DNA from: Buddleja alternifolia
Lineage: Eukaryota; Streptophyta; Magnoliopsida; Lamiales; Scrophulariaceae
Assembly: GCA_019426215.1 (NCBI GenBank)
Contig: CM033393.1
Span: 7,350,046 to 7,414,045 of the forward strand
Reading direction: 5' to 3'
DNA length: 64,000 nt
This document shows positions 33,346-44,801 of the stretch, one piece after another. The position numbers were made by a program, and so were the translations under genes. The first letter of the stretch is position 1. Each line of letters begins with the position of its first letter. A model generated the notes under the pieces. That model made no database searches. It was not told the DNA's origin and worked only from the letters and a program-made list of their open reading frames with translations.

Positions 33346-34833
33346 GGGCTCGATTGGCATACTGGAATGAGTTGGGAATGAAATGGGCATTCCTGAGTCC
33401 ATTCCCAAACTTATACTTAGTATGTTTCAGTGTTAGGAATGACCATTCTCATAGAAATCCATATTCCAAAAAGTATAGACTAGTCATTCCTTCTCTCTTC
33501 TATGGGTTTAGCCATTCCTGATTCACCAGAAATCAACTAATATTTACTTTTGCCAAAATTATCCCCTCCCACACAATAAAATGGTTTAAAAAAATTAATG
33601 CAAAAGTTATACTCGTGCCCCCGACATATAATGATTAATAATTTCAAATTACTTTTTAAATAATGCTAAAGTCCAAGAAAAATAAAATAATAAAATATAT
33701 CAAAAAATAAAAATAAATACAAAATAATATGTTTGAGCCCAATAAATAATAGTTTCATTATGTAAAATATTTTAACAATAATAATTTGATTAAAAATGTT
33801 AGAAAAATATGAAAAATTACTCGAATGCATTGAAAAATTTGGGGAATAATAAATATTGTTCCAATAAAAAACATTTTCATTGTAAAGTAATCCACCAATA
33901 ATGAAAATAACGAAAATTTAGATTATTGAGTATAAGTAATGGTGCCTTCGGCTTTTAGTCAACGGGGGTGGATTCTATTTTTTTTCGTCTCACTTTACTC
34001 ATTATCTACATTTTGTCTTTTAGTTCTTTCTTAAAAAAAAAAATAATCAAATTTTTAAAATTTCTAGGTCGTCTAGTATAAAAAAAAACCTAATTAGATA
34101 TAAATTTATTCCGGGTTAATGTATAATACAAAGACATTTATAAAAGAATATAATTCTTTTTCAACTTAAAAATTAAAAATTAAAATAAATGTTCCAACTT
34201 CAAGAAGTGATATTTCCAACCTTTTTATTACTAGATAAAATACAATATCAATGTATTAATTGTTACGTTATAATCAACCTTAGTTTTTCCATAAGTTGCG
34301 AACTTTTAGGTGTTTATTAGTGTTAACCGTGTGTCTTATGCCATGAACTATAAACCAAGTAGCTCGTATTCATAGATGAAACACATGCTTTTAGGTTGCA
34401 CATTGATCAAAGTTTAACTTACAGTATAATAAATATAAAATATCAGTGTAGTATCTCATTTTGTTTTTAATTGAAATCACAATTTTATTTGCAAATTTGC
34501 ATACAATTTAAACTTATTACATATTACATGCTTCAAAGCATAATACCATTTGTTGTACATATATGCAAATACCATATATTTAGAAAATGAATTATATTTT
34601 TTAAAAAAAAAAACTAAAGGGTTATTTGGTATTTAAGAATAATTCATTCCATTTCATTCTAATCGTTCATTTCTAGTTACCAAACATGGAACTTGAATGG
34701 ACTAAGGAATGATGATTTCATTCCATTCTCATTCCTTCAACGTACAAGAATAGGATGTGTTACATTAACTTCATTCCATTCTCACCTTCATTCCATTCCC
34801 GCCCAATTTCATCCCTACATACCAATCGAGCCG
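33346..34833. mobile_element. PIF/Harbinger-like non-autonomous DNA transposon
   Basis: 1,488 bp with imperfect terminal inverted repeats: GGGCTCGATTGGCATACTGG on the left and CGGCTCGATTGGTATGTAGG when the right end is inverted. TAA flanks both ends (33343-33345 and 34834-34836), the 3-bp TTA/TAA duplication typical of PIF/Harbinger. Next to the ends lie GGAATGA/ATTCCATT-rich stretches as in Tourist-like MITEs. The interior is AT-rich with no transposase frame, so it depends on enzyme supplied from elsewhere. Confidence 0.82.
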
Positions 34834-34836
34834 TAA

Positions 34837-35354
34837 GATCTATATCTTTGTTTTTATAACTTTTTTCATAGCCAACAATTCCGAAAAAACAAAATCAGGG
34901 TTGGAGAGTCTGACACCTCACATCTAGTTGACCAGTACCATATCATTGACACCCATCTTGAAGAATAACCCCAAGACAGAACTTTTACTTGTTCAAATAA
35001 CAATTAAGGTGAAGCAAGGTCAGGAATGACGAATCTCTTTATGATAATAAAATCCATTTTGCAGGTCCGTTATTACAAGTAGTTCCTATAAAGGATCGGA
35101 CTAATGATATATATATATATATTACTTGAATTCTCGATATAAATGCTACATAGTTGGTTCTCATCTTTCAGAGACTACAAATTTGTAGGAGCATCTGTTG
35201 ACAAAAAGATCACCCTAAGATGATCTTTTCATGACTATTGAGAACGAATTAAATCAAACGGTTCTATTTCTCCCGGGGATGTCCTCAAACATAGGGTATC
35301 AATTGAAATAGGATATCCAAATGGGATGGGATAGTGTTCCGAAAATCAATTTAC
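34837..35354. other. Unassigned sequence
   Basis: I see nothing beyond a short (AT)n run near 35108-35122. No gene or transposon signature. Confidence 0.5.
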
Positions 35355-35790
35355 CATTAGAAGTTTTGATAATCATATTTAGGATTCGTGTTAGACCCCA
35401 AAATTATTTAAATTTAATTTCCATAGAAAATTTGTATAGGGCATTGAAAATTGTATAGGTCATATAGTAGTTTTATTTAGGTCCATACTAAGCGCACAAG
35501 AGACCTGCAACGTTGATAGCATTATGAGTGAAACAATCAAGGCTGAGGATGAGATTAAGGCTGGGAGCCTAGATGAAATGAAGGGTTCAGCCTCAACTAG
35601 CGTCGAGCGAAAGTGAGCACCTGAACTTGATTCGATTTCTGGAAAATTAATTTCTCCAACGGACATCTGATTTTGAAACGAATATTTATTGAAGGCATTT
35701 AATGATCATATGAGAGCATTTAATATGATAAGGATACAGGAGTTACGGATATGACCGACCACCTTACACTGCCGGGTTTTACAGTCTGCA
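35355..35790 (+). repeat. Decayed C-family LTR fragment
   Basis: Similar in order to the start of the C2 LTR: GTTTTGATAATCAT, TGTTAGACCCCAAAAT, GCATTTAAT blocks and CAGTCTGCAGC. It is strongly diverged and has lost the TGTTAGGAATTTCATG terminus, so it is older than C1 and C2. Confidence 0.6.
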
Positions 35791-36930
35791 GCGTGCTTTT
35801 GACAATGAATATTACATTGTGCAAGTTTAGATTGCCATTGTACGATATTGGCAGGCAACACTATGCAATGCATAAGAAATGATCTCCTCAATGTCAATGT
35901 GAAGAAGGAGAGCGAATTAAAGTACGAAAGTTGAGAAACACTCAAAGAACCATTGGCATTACTTCTATAGGTGTGCACATTGGCTTGATCATGAGAAAAG
36001 CTTCATATAAATGAATTTTATGAGAATGGTCTCCTTGAATGTGGCCAAGTTTTCTTAGTCTTGACCGTGGAAATCCAAACTGCCATGAACGTGACGTTCC
36101 AAGACCATCTGCATCAACAACAACGCAACATTCGCTTCAAGCATAGTTAGCCCTACAAGCACTTGTTTCCTCCTCTTCAGCCCACAACACTGGCATTAGA
36201 CCTCCATATACTATTTTGTCCTAGTCAAGTATTTCCTAAACCTTATAGTTAAAGCTCCAAATCATAGCAATTCCAGTTACACAGACAAGGAGCATGGCAA
36301 GGAGTGAAGGTATATGTAATACCACTAATGGAAATTCAGGGAATTCTCGTTAAGCATGATAAGGAAAGCAGAGCAGAATATGGATTTGTTGGAACCCCAA
36401 AAAACAGGAAAAGCAGAATTGCATTAACCACAGTGAAGGATGGATATTCAGAGAGTTGGAGTTGGTTGTTGCAACTGAAGAAACGGTAATCTCGTGAGAT
36501 CCAAAAATATCAATTGCAGTAGTTGCTGAGGGATCCTCACCTTATATATGGTTAGAGGTAAAGACATGAACTGTCTTCTTCCAGTTGTTCGAGTGTAATT
36601 GTAAGCAAATATCACTAAAAGATAAAATACCAATTCAGGCACTGCATTGCTCACTAGAAACTGAAATGTTAGCATTCAATGATTTCTACACAGAAATATT
36701 ACTGATTTCAGTTCGATATGCAGTTTTCAAAGAGACTGATCAAGTACAAAGCGTTTACACATGTATTGATCAACAGTATCTCAAATTCAAAATTGAGGGC
36801 AATAAACATATAAAGTGGTGAGGCAGATAAATGAAAACAACCAAACAAGACTGAAAACCCAAAAATATATAAATATATAATATAATACATACATAATAAA
36901 AATGAGAACATCATGAAACAGGTGTTAAAA
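35791..36930. other. Downstream flank of the rubredoxin gene
   Basis: No supported gene. The part near 36700-36930 is AT-rich and probably contains the 3' untranslated region and polyadenylation sites of the minus-strand gene that ends at 36931. Short open frames here (for example 36304-36489) show no domain. Confidence 0.5.
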
Positions 36931-37524
36931 TCATTGAAGAAAATAACCAGACAAAAAGAGGGCAAAGCCTAAAAGCAAGCCACCATATATAAGTAAAGCC
37001 TTTTGGCCAGAGGTAAGTGTATTACCACCTAATCCAAACTGCTGATTCTGAGCAAACCCAGCAATCTCCATACTCTTACTCTGGAAGAAGCTCTGCGAAG
37101 CCCCACAAGTCGGGCATCTCCAATCGTCGGGCAGCTTATCGAAGGGCAGGCCTGGTGGGATTGGATACGAAGGGTCCCCACTCGACTCATTATAATTATA
37201 CCCACAAGATCTGCACTCGAATATTCCTGTGTTCACCACCGCAAATTTCTCCTCTAGCCTTCTCTTGTCGAATGTCTGCTCCGACTCGTCTTCTGCAGAA
37301 ATGGGCTCATCCTCCAATTCTTGTGAAGAAGAAATGGGTTTGTCTTCCTTGGAGACATCGATGGATTTTATTGAAGTGGTGAGAGTTTTGGGTCTGTGAA
37401 GAGGAGGAGGGTTGTAAAATGTGAGATGGGGTTTCAGGAGTAGCCTTTGCGGTTGCGGTGGAGAGGCGGGTGTGGAGAGGTTGAAGAATGCCAAGGAAAG
37501 TCTGGTTGTGGAGGAAGCCATCAT
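36931..37524 (-). CDS. RBD1: Chloroplast membrane-anchored rubredoxin-like protein (RBD1 type)
   Basis: 197 residues, one exon. Residues 1 to ~55 are Ser/Thr/Pro/Arg-rich with almost no acidic residues, a chloroplast transit peptide. An acidic linker follows (about 56-90). A rubredoxin fold has iron-binding Cys104-x2-Cys107 (FECRSCGYNY) and Cys137-x2-Cys140 (WRCPTCGA) with the DDW motif before the second pair. One membrane helix lies at about 174-195 (KALLIYGGLLLGFALFLSGY). Length and layout match the plant RBD1 protein (Arabidopsis At1g54500), the homologue of cyanobacterial RubA needed for photosystem II assembly in thylakoids. The first of two adjacent Met codons is taken as start. It is intact, with codon use unlike the surrounding transposons, and is the only convincing host gene in the window. 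Confidence 0.93.
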   Translation of the reverse strand: MMASSTTRLSLAFFNLSTPASPPQPQRLLLKPHLTFYNPPPLHRPKTLTTSIKSIDVSKEDKPISSSQELEDEPISAEDESEQTFDKRRLEEKFAVVNTGIFECRSCGYNYNESSGDPSYPIPPGLPFDKLPDDWRCPTCGASQSFFQSKSMEIAGFAQNQQFGLGGNTLTSGQKALLIYGGLLLGFALFLSGYFLQ

Positions 37525-38252
37525 GATATCTGCGTCAGTGTGTTATTTGGCTCTCTTTCTTTTTTCTTTTCATCATTTGGTGTTGCGATTTGTTTTGGAA
37601 GAATTGTGTTGATATGTGTGGCTCCAAATGCCCCAATAAATGAAAAATGATTTCTCATACAAGGAATACAAATATAATATGCTGATGATATGCCTTCTTA
37701 CGCTGGTCTTACATGGGAGGTGGACTAATGTGGATAAAGTAATTATCAATGCAACCCATGTTGGTTTAGTGTAATCGGATAAAAAAATATAAAAAAATAT
37801 TGGGTTAGTGTAATCGAATAAAAAATGGGTCGGAGCAAGTGAGAACGGGGAGAAAAAATAAAACAAATGGACAAAACACATGGTGAAAGCCACGTCGAAG
37901 CCAGTAGCCCAACGCTGCAATGTTCGGCTGACGGGTAGTTTTCTTGGGCAAACGCGTTTTTGAATTATTTTTATTCCTTTTTTGGTTTACTAGTGCATTC
38001 AAGCAAGTGATAACGGGGAGCAAAAAGCAAAAAATGGACAAAACACTAAATTTTCTGGAAAGAACTAATTTTAAGAAAATATAAGAAAATACTGAATTTT
38101 CAAAATCCATAATTTAGAACAATGACGTAGCGCACAGTGGTGTCTCTCCAACGATAACTCAACGATAGTGCTAGCGAGACAACTCCGATGTTGTTTTTCG
38201 CACCCACTACCATGACTCCATCATAGAAACACCTCCAACATTTTTTCAGTTT
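37525..38252 (-). promoter_or_regulatory. Upstream region of RBD1
   Basis: The gene reads leftward, so its promoter lies here. AT-rich ATATTATATT (37671-37680) about 150 bases before the ATG is a possible TATA box. A CACGTC core sits near 37892. A ~45-bp direct repeat (37834-37879 and 38002-38045, sharing AACGGGGAG and ATGGACAAAACAC) lies further upstream. These are sequence observations only. Confidence 0.45.
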
Positions 38253-38853
38253 TGTTGGTCCCAAGTGACAAACGAAAAGGGTCTAGAAGAGAGAGATGAA
38301 TAGACTCTTAAGTTTTCTTGGACTTCAAGAATTTTCATACTTCACAAACTGTTTTGAACGCTTCAGAAAGCTAGACGCTTGTCGAGCATCTGTTTGAAGA
38401 TTGTTTTAGAAAGATAGCCTAGACACAAGGTTTGAATGCTTAACAAAAGTAGGGTTTAGCTTTCAACGCTTAGATCAGGATTAGCACAACATAAATGATT
38501 TTTAGTCTTCTTTTTTATGAAGATTGAGCGCTCAGATTTTACTTAGTAGCTTTGCTTGGTTTGCACGTCAGAGTGTTGTATGTATGCTTTTATGTATGAT
38601 AAACATTAAGATAAAATAAATAACACAATTATTTGTAAGGTTCGTTAGGTAATGTAATCCCAATTATGTCCTTCTTCTTCGGTTTTCACTTGGAAGAATT
38701 CACTAATTGATTCTCGATGTTTCACAAAGACAACGTCTACAATACAATGAATAAATCAAAGGTAGTATCATCAAACTCTTTGATCAAACAAATTTGAGCT
38801 CAGAAATAATAAGATCTTCAACTTTGACTTCACACAGATTCCGAGGGTAGATG
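38253..38853 (-). repeat. C-family LTR fragment
   Basis: Begins TGTTGGTCCCAAGTG like the plus-strand edge of the C1 LTRs. It keeps GGGTCTAGAAG, GTAATCCCA and GTCCTTCTTCT blocks up to CACACAGATTCCGAG. It is diverged and cut at 38854 by a G-like LTR. Confidence 0.78.
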
Positions 38854-39222
38854 TGTTGGGTTGGGTAATCCCCAAGGTAGGTTAACACAGCGAAATATTA
38901 AAAATTTAAATAGTCCTACCCCAAAATAGGATTATGGCCGGTTTAATCAAACTAATATATAAAACTAATGTTGTGAAAACTGGACTGGACCGAACAGTCG
39001 GACCGGTTAAAACTGGAACCGGTCATTAATCCGGTCCAGTTCTGCTCAAAACCCTTTCAGGGCTCAAAACCGGTCAATATCGTGGTGCAATTGGTAAAAA
39101 CGGTCAAAACCGATAAAACCAGGCGGTTTTGAAAATAAATGAAATCCAACCTTTTAAAATCTAAAAATCTGAAATTGCCCCCTCTCCCAAATATAAGAAA
39201 TACATATTTTTTTTTTTCATAT

Positions 39223-39257
<35 letters not shown>

Positions 39258-40034
39258 AAATACATTTTTTTTTCATATTTTCATATTTTATATATTTAAT
39301 AGTATATTAATTATTATTTATTACATAATTATGCGTCAGTGGTTGACCTGACGGTTGAACAGGTGACCCGTGACCCTATCACTTTTTCGATTCGCTGTCC
39401 GGTCCGGTTTTTAGAACACTGTATAAAACTACGAAGTGAAAACCTTGCGCTATACCTTTCACGCTATTTCCCTCGTACAAGTTTCTGATCAAGCAACCCA
39501 AACAAAAATCCCATAGCCTAATTTCCGTGTATTCCCGTCGGCCTCCATGAAATTCTGAGCTCCGATTTTTATTCCTTTTGTATCTCCAAGCGATCAAAAC
39601 GTCTCGCCTCTAAGATGTATCCACACCTCCATATAGTTCTCAATAATTATATATATGGTGCTAGCCTATATAATTATTCTAAATCTAATCTAGGTTTAAT
39701 ATATGAAGGTTGGAATATTATGTGTGAAAGATTAAGCTCAACACATGAGCAAAACCTTATCAAAATAATAGGGCTAGGGGCGGCTACTTAGAGAAAAATA
39801 GAAGACAATTTTTCTCTCTTTTCTTATGTATTGGACGAAAATTTCATTTTTTCAAAAAAAAGTGTGTATTTTTCTTAACACATATATTTATAGAAAGACT
39901 CCTAGATTTAATTTACTAGGAAGTCAAGATGAAATCAAATCTCCAATATTTGACTTTCATCTAATCTTAAGTAAATTCAATTACGAAATTTTCTTAAAAC
40001 AAGGAACTTAGTCAATAAGCTAACTAATTGATAG
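38854..40034 (-). repeat. G-like LTR fragment
   Basis: Starts TGTTGGGTTGGGTAATCCCC, the inverse of a G-type LTR end. It shares CGCCTCTAAGATGTATCCAC with the solo LTR at 23698-25835. It is interrupted by the MITE at 38968-39421 and ends where an F-like LTR starts at 40035. Confidence 0.65.
38968..39421. mobile_element. Mutator-like MITE with 10-bp target duplication
   Basis: 454 bp bounded by TATAAAACTA on both sides (38958-38967 and 39422-39431), a perfect 10-bp duplication. The termini are inverted: ATGTTGTGAAAACTGGACTG on the left and CAGTGTTCTAAAAACCGGAC when the right is inverted. The interior is rich in CCGGT/ACCGG words and holds an (AT)n run at 39227-39255. There is no coding capacity. 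A 9-11-bp duplication points to the Mutator superfamily. Confidence 0.85.
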
Positions 40035-41286
40035 TGTTGTATGCCCAACGAGCCATTTGTTGGCTTGAACACGGCTTGATGGGATTAGTGTATTCGAACA
40101 CGGCTCGTATTAATTCGATCACATGGGTTTTTACTCGGTGGCTGTCAATGATTGGATTACTGATTATGATAGTATTCTTGAGCTTAGACCTGAGGAGTCA
40201 CAGACACAGTGTGCTTGTGACGTTGGATTCTGTCATGAGAGTAGTTAGGCCTAATTCACCTATTGGTGGGGCTGACCTCGAAGTGCGTTCCAATGGGCAA
40301 GTATTCACTGTCTCGAAGGTAAACGAGAAATACCTATGCAATCATTGCTAAATAGATTAGAAGTCTCTGGCTAGAGCTGATAAACTAACTCGTGTTTGAC
40401 ACGGAGGGTAGTTCGATAATATTATATTATTATGGTTTTTAGCATAGCATCAAGTCCTATGAGTTTGATATATTCCATGACTCTCACTCGATCGGGACAC
40501 GTTAGTGAAGGGCTTATACTCACACGGTACTCATAATCTAGAGGTTCGTAATGACATAGTCATTTCGTATTCGGTTAGGTTACGATGTGGGTCCACGTCT
40601 TGGCTAGGTGTCACCCACATCCTTTGGTGTCCTCCAATTATCAATCAAGACGAACCTAGAGAGTCACGCTATAAAGGAATATACAAGAAAATCAAGTATT
40701 GTATTTGGAGGGCGTTTTGGTAATTTGTCCTTTGGAAGGACGAATTAATTTAATTGGTTGTTTAATGGGATTAAACATAGATGAATAAATTAATTATGTT
40801 GACTTAGTCATCTAAAAATATTAATTAAATATTTATTTATTTAATTAATTAGAATATTAATTTAGTATATGTATATATTTAATTAGATTAAACATTAGAT
40901 GATTAAATTAATTGGATTAAGTTGATTTAGTCAACTTAGCCCAACTGAAGTCCAAAAGGCCATAGTGGGCGTGTGACATGGGCTTAAGTTGGAGGATTTA
41001 TTTAATCCTCCAACACAAGCTCTAGAGTAAATTAATTTAATACAATTCATATAACGTGAAATCCTCCACTAGAAAATACAAGAAGGAACAAGATAATTTT
41101 CTCTTTGCTAGCCGCCTATGGGAGATGAAGAAGAAGATTTCCCGGAGTCCGTTCCTGCACGGTGATCTAGAGACGGTACACTTGAACCGTTGGAGATTGA
41201 AGATTTGCAAGGATCAAATTTGAATACGCGAACAGTAAATTTTTCGTATTCATCTTTTTCATGTTTAAATCGACGAAAGGTGCTAT
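40035..41286 (+). repeat. F-like LTR fragment
   Basis: Starts TGTTGTATGCCCAACGAGCC. It contains blocks shared with other F and D LTRs, such as GAACACGGCTCGTATTA, CACATGGGT, GACCTCGAAGTGCG and TCACTCGATCGGG. The end of the LTR is replaced at about 41287 by E-type LTR sequence. Confidence 0.7.
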
Positions 41287-41824
41287 CCACTATGCTTTGA
41301 TGTGCACGTGCACTCCAGGAGAGTCATATGGAGTGTATGTTAGGTATAGTCTGATAGTACAATGGAACAGATGGCAGTCGTCAAGGGATCTATCCAGGGC
41401 TTACGGCCTGACATTTTCTATGTTGTTGTGTAAAGCTGAATGATCCATGAAAGTCTCTGTCCAGAGCATAATCTTACAAGAGGGATTGGTGATCCTGGCT
41501 TAAAAGACAAAATCATTCGTGGAACCAACATAGTCATAGTTGCCGAGGTTACTAGAGTTTCGACCGTTGCCAAACCCTAAACCTTAGACTGGAAAAAATA
41601 TGGAAGGATTCAACTCACATGAAGATCAAAATCTGGATAGGTTTTCTTTTCATCATTAACATCTAGGTAAGTCATGGCGACGTTGCTAGACATTGATCCA
41701 TGGCCAATAGGTGCCTTGGATTAATTGGTGAAGTTAATCCAGGGCCTAATTAATTATTAAGAATAATTAATATAGCCTATGGGAAAGGACTTATTGCTTG
41801 CTTGTTAATGAGCCTAAGGGGTCA
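41287..41824 (+). repeat. E-family LTR fragment, inverted relative to E1
   Basis: Close match to the reverse complement of about 22330-22735 (shared CACGTGCACTCCA, AGTCATATG, GGGATCTATCCAGGGCT, ACCAACATAGTCATAG and CGACGTTGCTAGAC). It is cut at 41825 by an Athila-like LTR. Confidence 0.82.
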
Positions 41825-43084
41825 TGACACGCAAAAACCTAGCAAGTGCACTAGATCGTGCAAGTAATGCAGTGGATTTTAAGTCTGGATTATCATACCC
41901 AAGGGACAAACGTATTTAAGTATTGAAACTACTGTATTACCTAATTCCAAGTTAAATCAAATATTTAAGGTGTGATTGTGTAATTAAAATAAAACAAATT
42001 AATTATGTAAAACACGTAGAGATTGAAAAATTAGAGAGAGGGAGATAACAAGACACACGATCCAACCAAACTACTCCTTATCGATTATGAAGCGTGTTAT
42101 TCAATTATTAACTCATCATGCTATGGCGGAAGGTCCTAAATTTTACACTACCCAATCCCTTGGTATAGTGAATCTAAATTTATTAAAGATCTCCTATATC
42201 CCTATATGAGAATTCAATTAAAAAATATGCATTAACAAGATTTAATAGATTCCCCATTACCAGAAGACTACACGAATGAATCAAATCTATCCCTAGACAA
42301 TTCTAAGACGTGATGTTCGATTGCTCAAGCATCCTCAACTTATATCCTCTCAGAATCTAAGCTAAGCAATTTATCAAACAAGTGGTGATCAAGCACTCAT
42401 ATGCATTAAACACGACAAATTGAACATATAGCATGCCAAGACATAATCACAAATAAAACTTCATAAATAATAACTCGTAGTTTGGTCTTCACATGGCCTT
42501 AGTTAAAGAATTTAGTTCATAGTTGAAGATAAAGAGCAATCAAAATTCCTAAAAGACATGTTCAAGAATGAATCTTTAAAAGAAAGTGAAAAATCTCCTT
42601 ATCACAATCTTGAATTCCTTGATGTTGCTTGAATTCTCTGTTTTTGTACACAAAATTGGAGTCTCCAAGCTTTTTTTTTTTTTTGCTTCCTATAGTTTCT
42701 CTTGCTTCCCTAAGTTTTTCTCTCAATACGTGTGTTGTAAAAAGTGTGGAATTCTATTTTTCAGCCCTAAAACGCATATAAATAGTTGTTGTACGGGGAC
42801 GGAATGCTGCGACATCAAAATCGGGATGCTGAGGCATCACAGTGTAAAGCTAAAACAACCAGTTAACACAAGGATGTCGCGGTATCTCTGATGTGATGCT
42901 GTGGCATCACCCCTGTGTTGACATTTTCCTTGATTTTTCTCCCATCTTTTGGATCCAATGATGCTCTATAGATACACACAAATAAAATAAATCAAGGTAT
43001 AATGTGTGATAAAATTCACTAGAAAATGAGCCAAATCCAAGAAAAGAGGCACCTGAAAAGGCGTAAAATACGAGCTTATCAACA
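41825..43084 (-). repeat. A1 3' LTR
   Basis: 1,260 bp, plus-strand TGACACGC...CTTATCAACA, so TGTTGATAAGC...GCGTGTCA in element orientation. It is homologous to 61884-63354 (shared ACCTAGCAAG/TCCTAGCAAG, CTAG(A/G)TCGTGCAA and TTATCAA ends). It is preceded on the element strand by CAAGTTTGGGGG. Confidence 0.82.
42777..42908 (-). promoter_or_regulatory. A1 LTR promoter module: TATA-like box and four palindromes
   Basis: A TATTTATA box (42777-42784, element strand) is preceded by four imperfect palindromes of the type GATGCTGYGGCATC at 42803-42816, 42825-42838, 42873-42886 and 42895-42908 (plus coordinates). Spacing of starts is 22, 48 and 22. The same layout with a different palindrome occurs in the other Athila-like LTR (62847-62960). 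Likely U3 regulatory sites (inference). Confidence 0.6.
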
Positions 43085-44648
43085 CCCCCAAACTTGAGTT
43101 TGATCATCCTTGAGCATAGAAAATAAAACACATCCATAAGCTCAATGAATTGTTTTTACAACTCCAACACATAAACGTAAGAGACTACCCCTTAAAATAA
43201 GATTTATGAAAAATTACTCATTAATAAAAAATATTCAAGATTCATATGTCTCAAAAATCTCCATCATTACCCCTAACTCATGACTCCCATGTTTTTGCTA
43301 TGTCAAGAATTCAAATTTGGCAAGATTAAGCAAACAAATCAAACTTATTGACATAAATCAACTTCGAAATCATAAAACTTATTTAAATGCACAGTACACG
43401 ATAACCATGATCAAAATTTCTTTTCGGCTTGTAATGTAGGGCTCAGGTGTTGGCTTGGTTAGGAAAAATATGGATGAAAGTGACTAAAGGTTTAGAGAGC
43501 CTAAAACTCGATATCCTCAAGCTATACTCACTAAATACGCATCATACTCAAGATTCTCACCACTTTTTCCCTCTTTCTTTTTTTCTTTTTTCGAACTCAC
43601 AACCCTCAAACTTATTTCTTGTCGATATTGGGTTGTGTACAAGTTAAAATATCTAACCAATGATCATTGAAGCATCACATATATAGCCTAGTCGAGATTT
43701 TTTTTTTCTATTTCTCCTCTTTTTTTCTTTTTTTTTTCTCGACTATTTTGGCTAAACTTTATTCAAGTGCTTCTCATATCCTTATCTTTTATCTAGTATG
43801 ACTCAAAACCTTTATCAATCCTCAAAATAAACTAACGTCAACCTCCTTACTCTTATGTGCACGAGACAACAAAATTCACACCCAATCATAGCTAAAAGAT
43901 ATCAAGTTCTACACTCTCATAGCCGAGTAATTCATTCCTTGTTTCTCTTCTAGGCTAAATGGTAGTTGATGCAATTCATGAAAGACAGTGGAATGGTGGT
44001 CTATAGTGTGCCTAGCACACCCCATTCTTATCATTAAGGCTCAAATAAAGGTCTAGAGATAATGAATATACTGCAGGCAAACGTAAGAATAAAGACAAAT
44101 CAAAGATGGCCTAAATCATGTCATGGTCACGCGATGTCTATGCAATCATCAAAGTGAAACAACCGTAGAAGTTCTATGTCTCGAGTCCTCTAAAATTCAC
44201 ATAATCTCAACTAACACGAATATTAAGACACAAACTAAACATGTTGATCTCAATTAAGGGGTTTTGACTCGGAACAATTTGAGACAACAAATTTGTCATG
44301 CTTTATCAAAAGCAAATAATTGTTCATAAAAGATTATTCAAAGGGTTTCACTTGCGAAAATGTGTACAAATTGTAAAAAAAGAAATCGGGCACAAAAAAT
44401 ATAAAACATGCAAATGCCATTCATGTATCCCACCCCAAACTTAAAAAGTAACATTGTCCCCAATGTTATAATAAGAAAGTACGAAGAGAGTGAAGATACT
44501 GCCCTGATTGGAGAATTTGAAATCAGAAGTTGTGTGTAGTGCATCTGAAAGATCCTGGGTGATGTAGGGCCACCGCCACTCCCAAACTTATTTGCAACCT
44601 ATACAAAAATAGAGAACCCATAAAAAGGAACAAGGCAGATGAACCGAC
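43085..44648 (-). other. A1 non-coding 3' spacer
   Basis: Next to the LTR, the inverse of CCCCCAAACTTGAGTT is the polypurine tract. The rest is low-complexity and T/A-rich with no supported gene. It is alignable in parts to 63355-64000 (for example AATATGGATGAA near 43468). Confidence 0.7.
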
Positions 44649-44780
44649 TCAACAACGAAAGAAAAAGGAAACAGACGCGATAAAAACAAAAACTAAACTA
44701 ACAGAAACGAAAAGCAAGCAAAAAGATAAAAGCTTGGGTTGCCTCCCAAGAAGCGCTTGTTTAAAGTCATTAGCTCGACT
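44649..44780 (-). pseudogene. C-terminal end of Athila-like pol
   Basis: The minus frame reads SRANDFKQALLGRQPK from 44780 and stays open to a stop at 44649-44651. This short tail is characteristic of the end of pol in Athila-like elements. Upstream coding sequence is lost at the F-like LTR boundary (44802), so only a stub remains. Confidence 0.65.
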
Positions 44781-44801
44781 CCTATGCACTGCTCATGGTG
44801 G

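Larger units (their letters stand above)
41825..44801 (-). mobile_element. A1: 3' end of an Athila-like Ty3/gypsy element
   Basis: Element direction right to left: the last codons of pol (44649-44780), ~1.6 kb non-coding, a polypurine tract (inverse of 43085-43095) and an LTR (41825-43084). Known: a pol end reading ALLGRQP followed by a long spacer is familiar from Athila-type elements. The rest of the element is cut off at 44802 by an F-like LTR. No env-like frame is visible in the spacer. Confidence 0.75.

Noticed and set aside
35706..35978. Minus-strand ORF of 90 aa
   Set aside because: Overlaps the decayed C-family LTR fragment and has no recognisable motif.
36304..36489. Plus-strand ORF next to RBD1
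   Set aside because: Short, no domain and no clear gene structure; probably chance in the 3' flank.
43085..44648. Env-like ORF of the Athila-like element
   Set aside because: No frame longer than ~75 codons and no membrane or signal features on the element strand.
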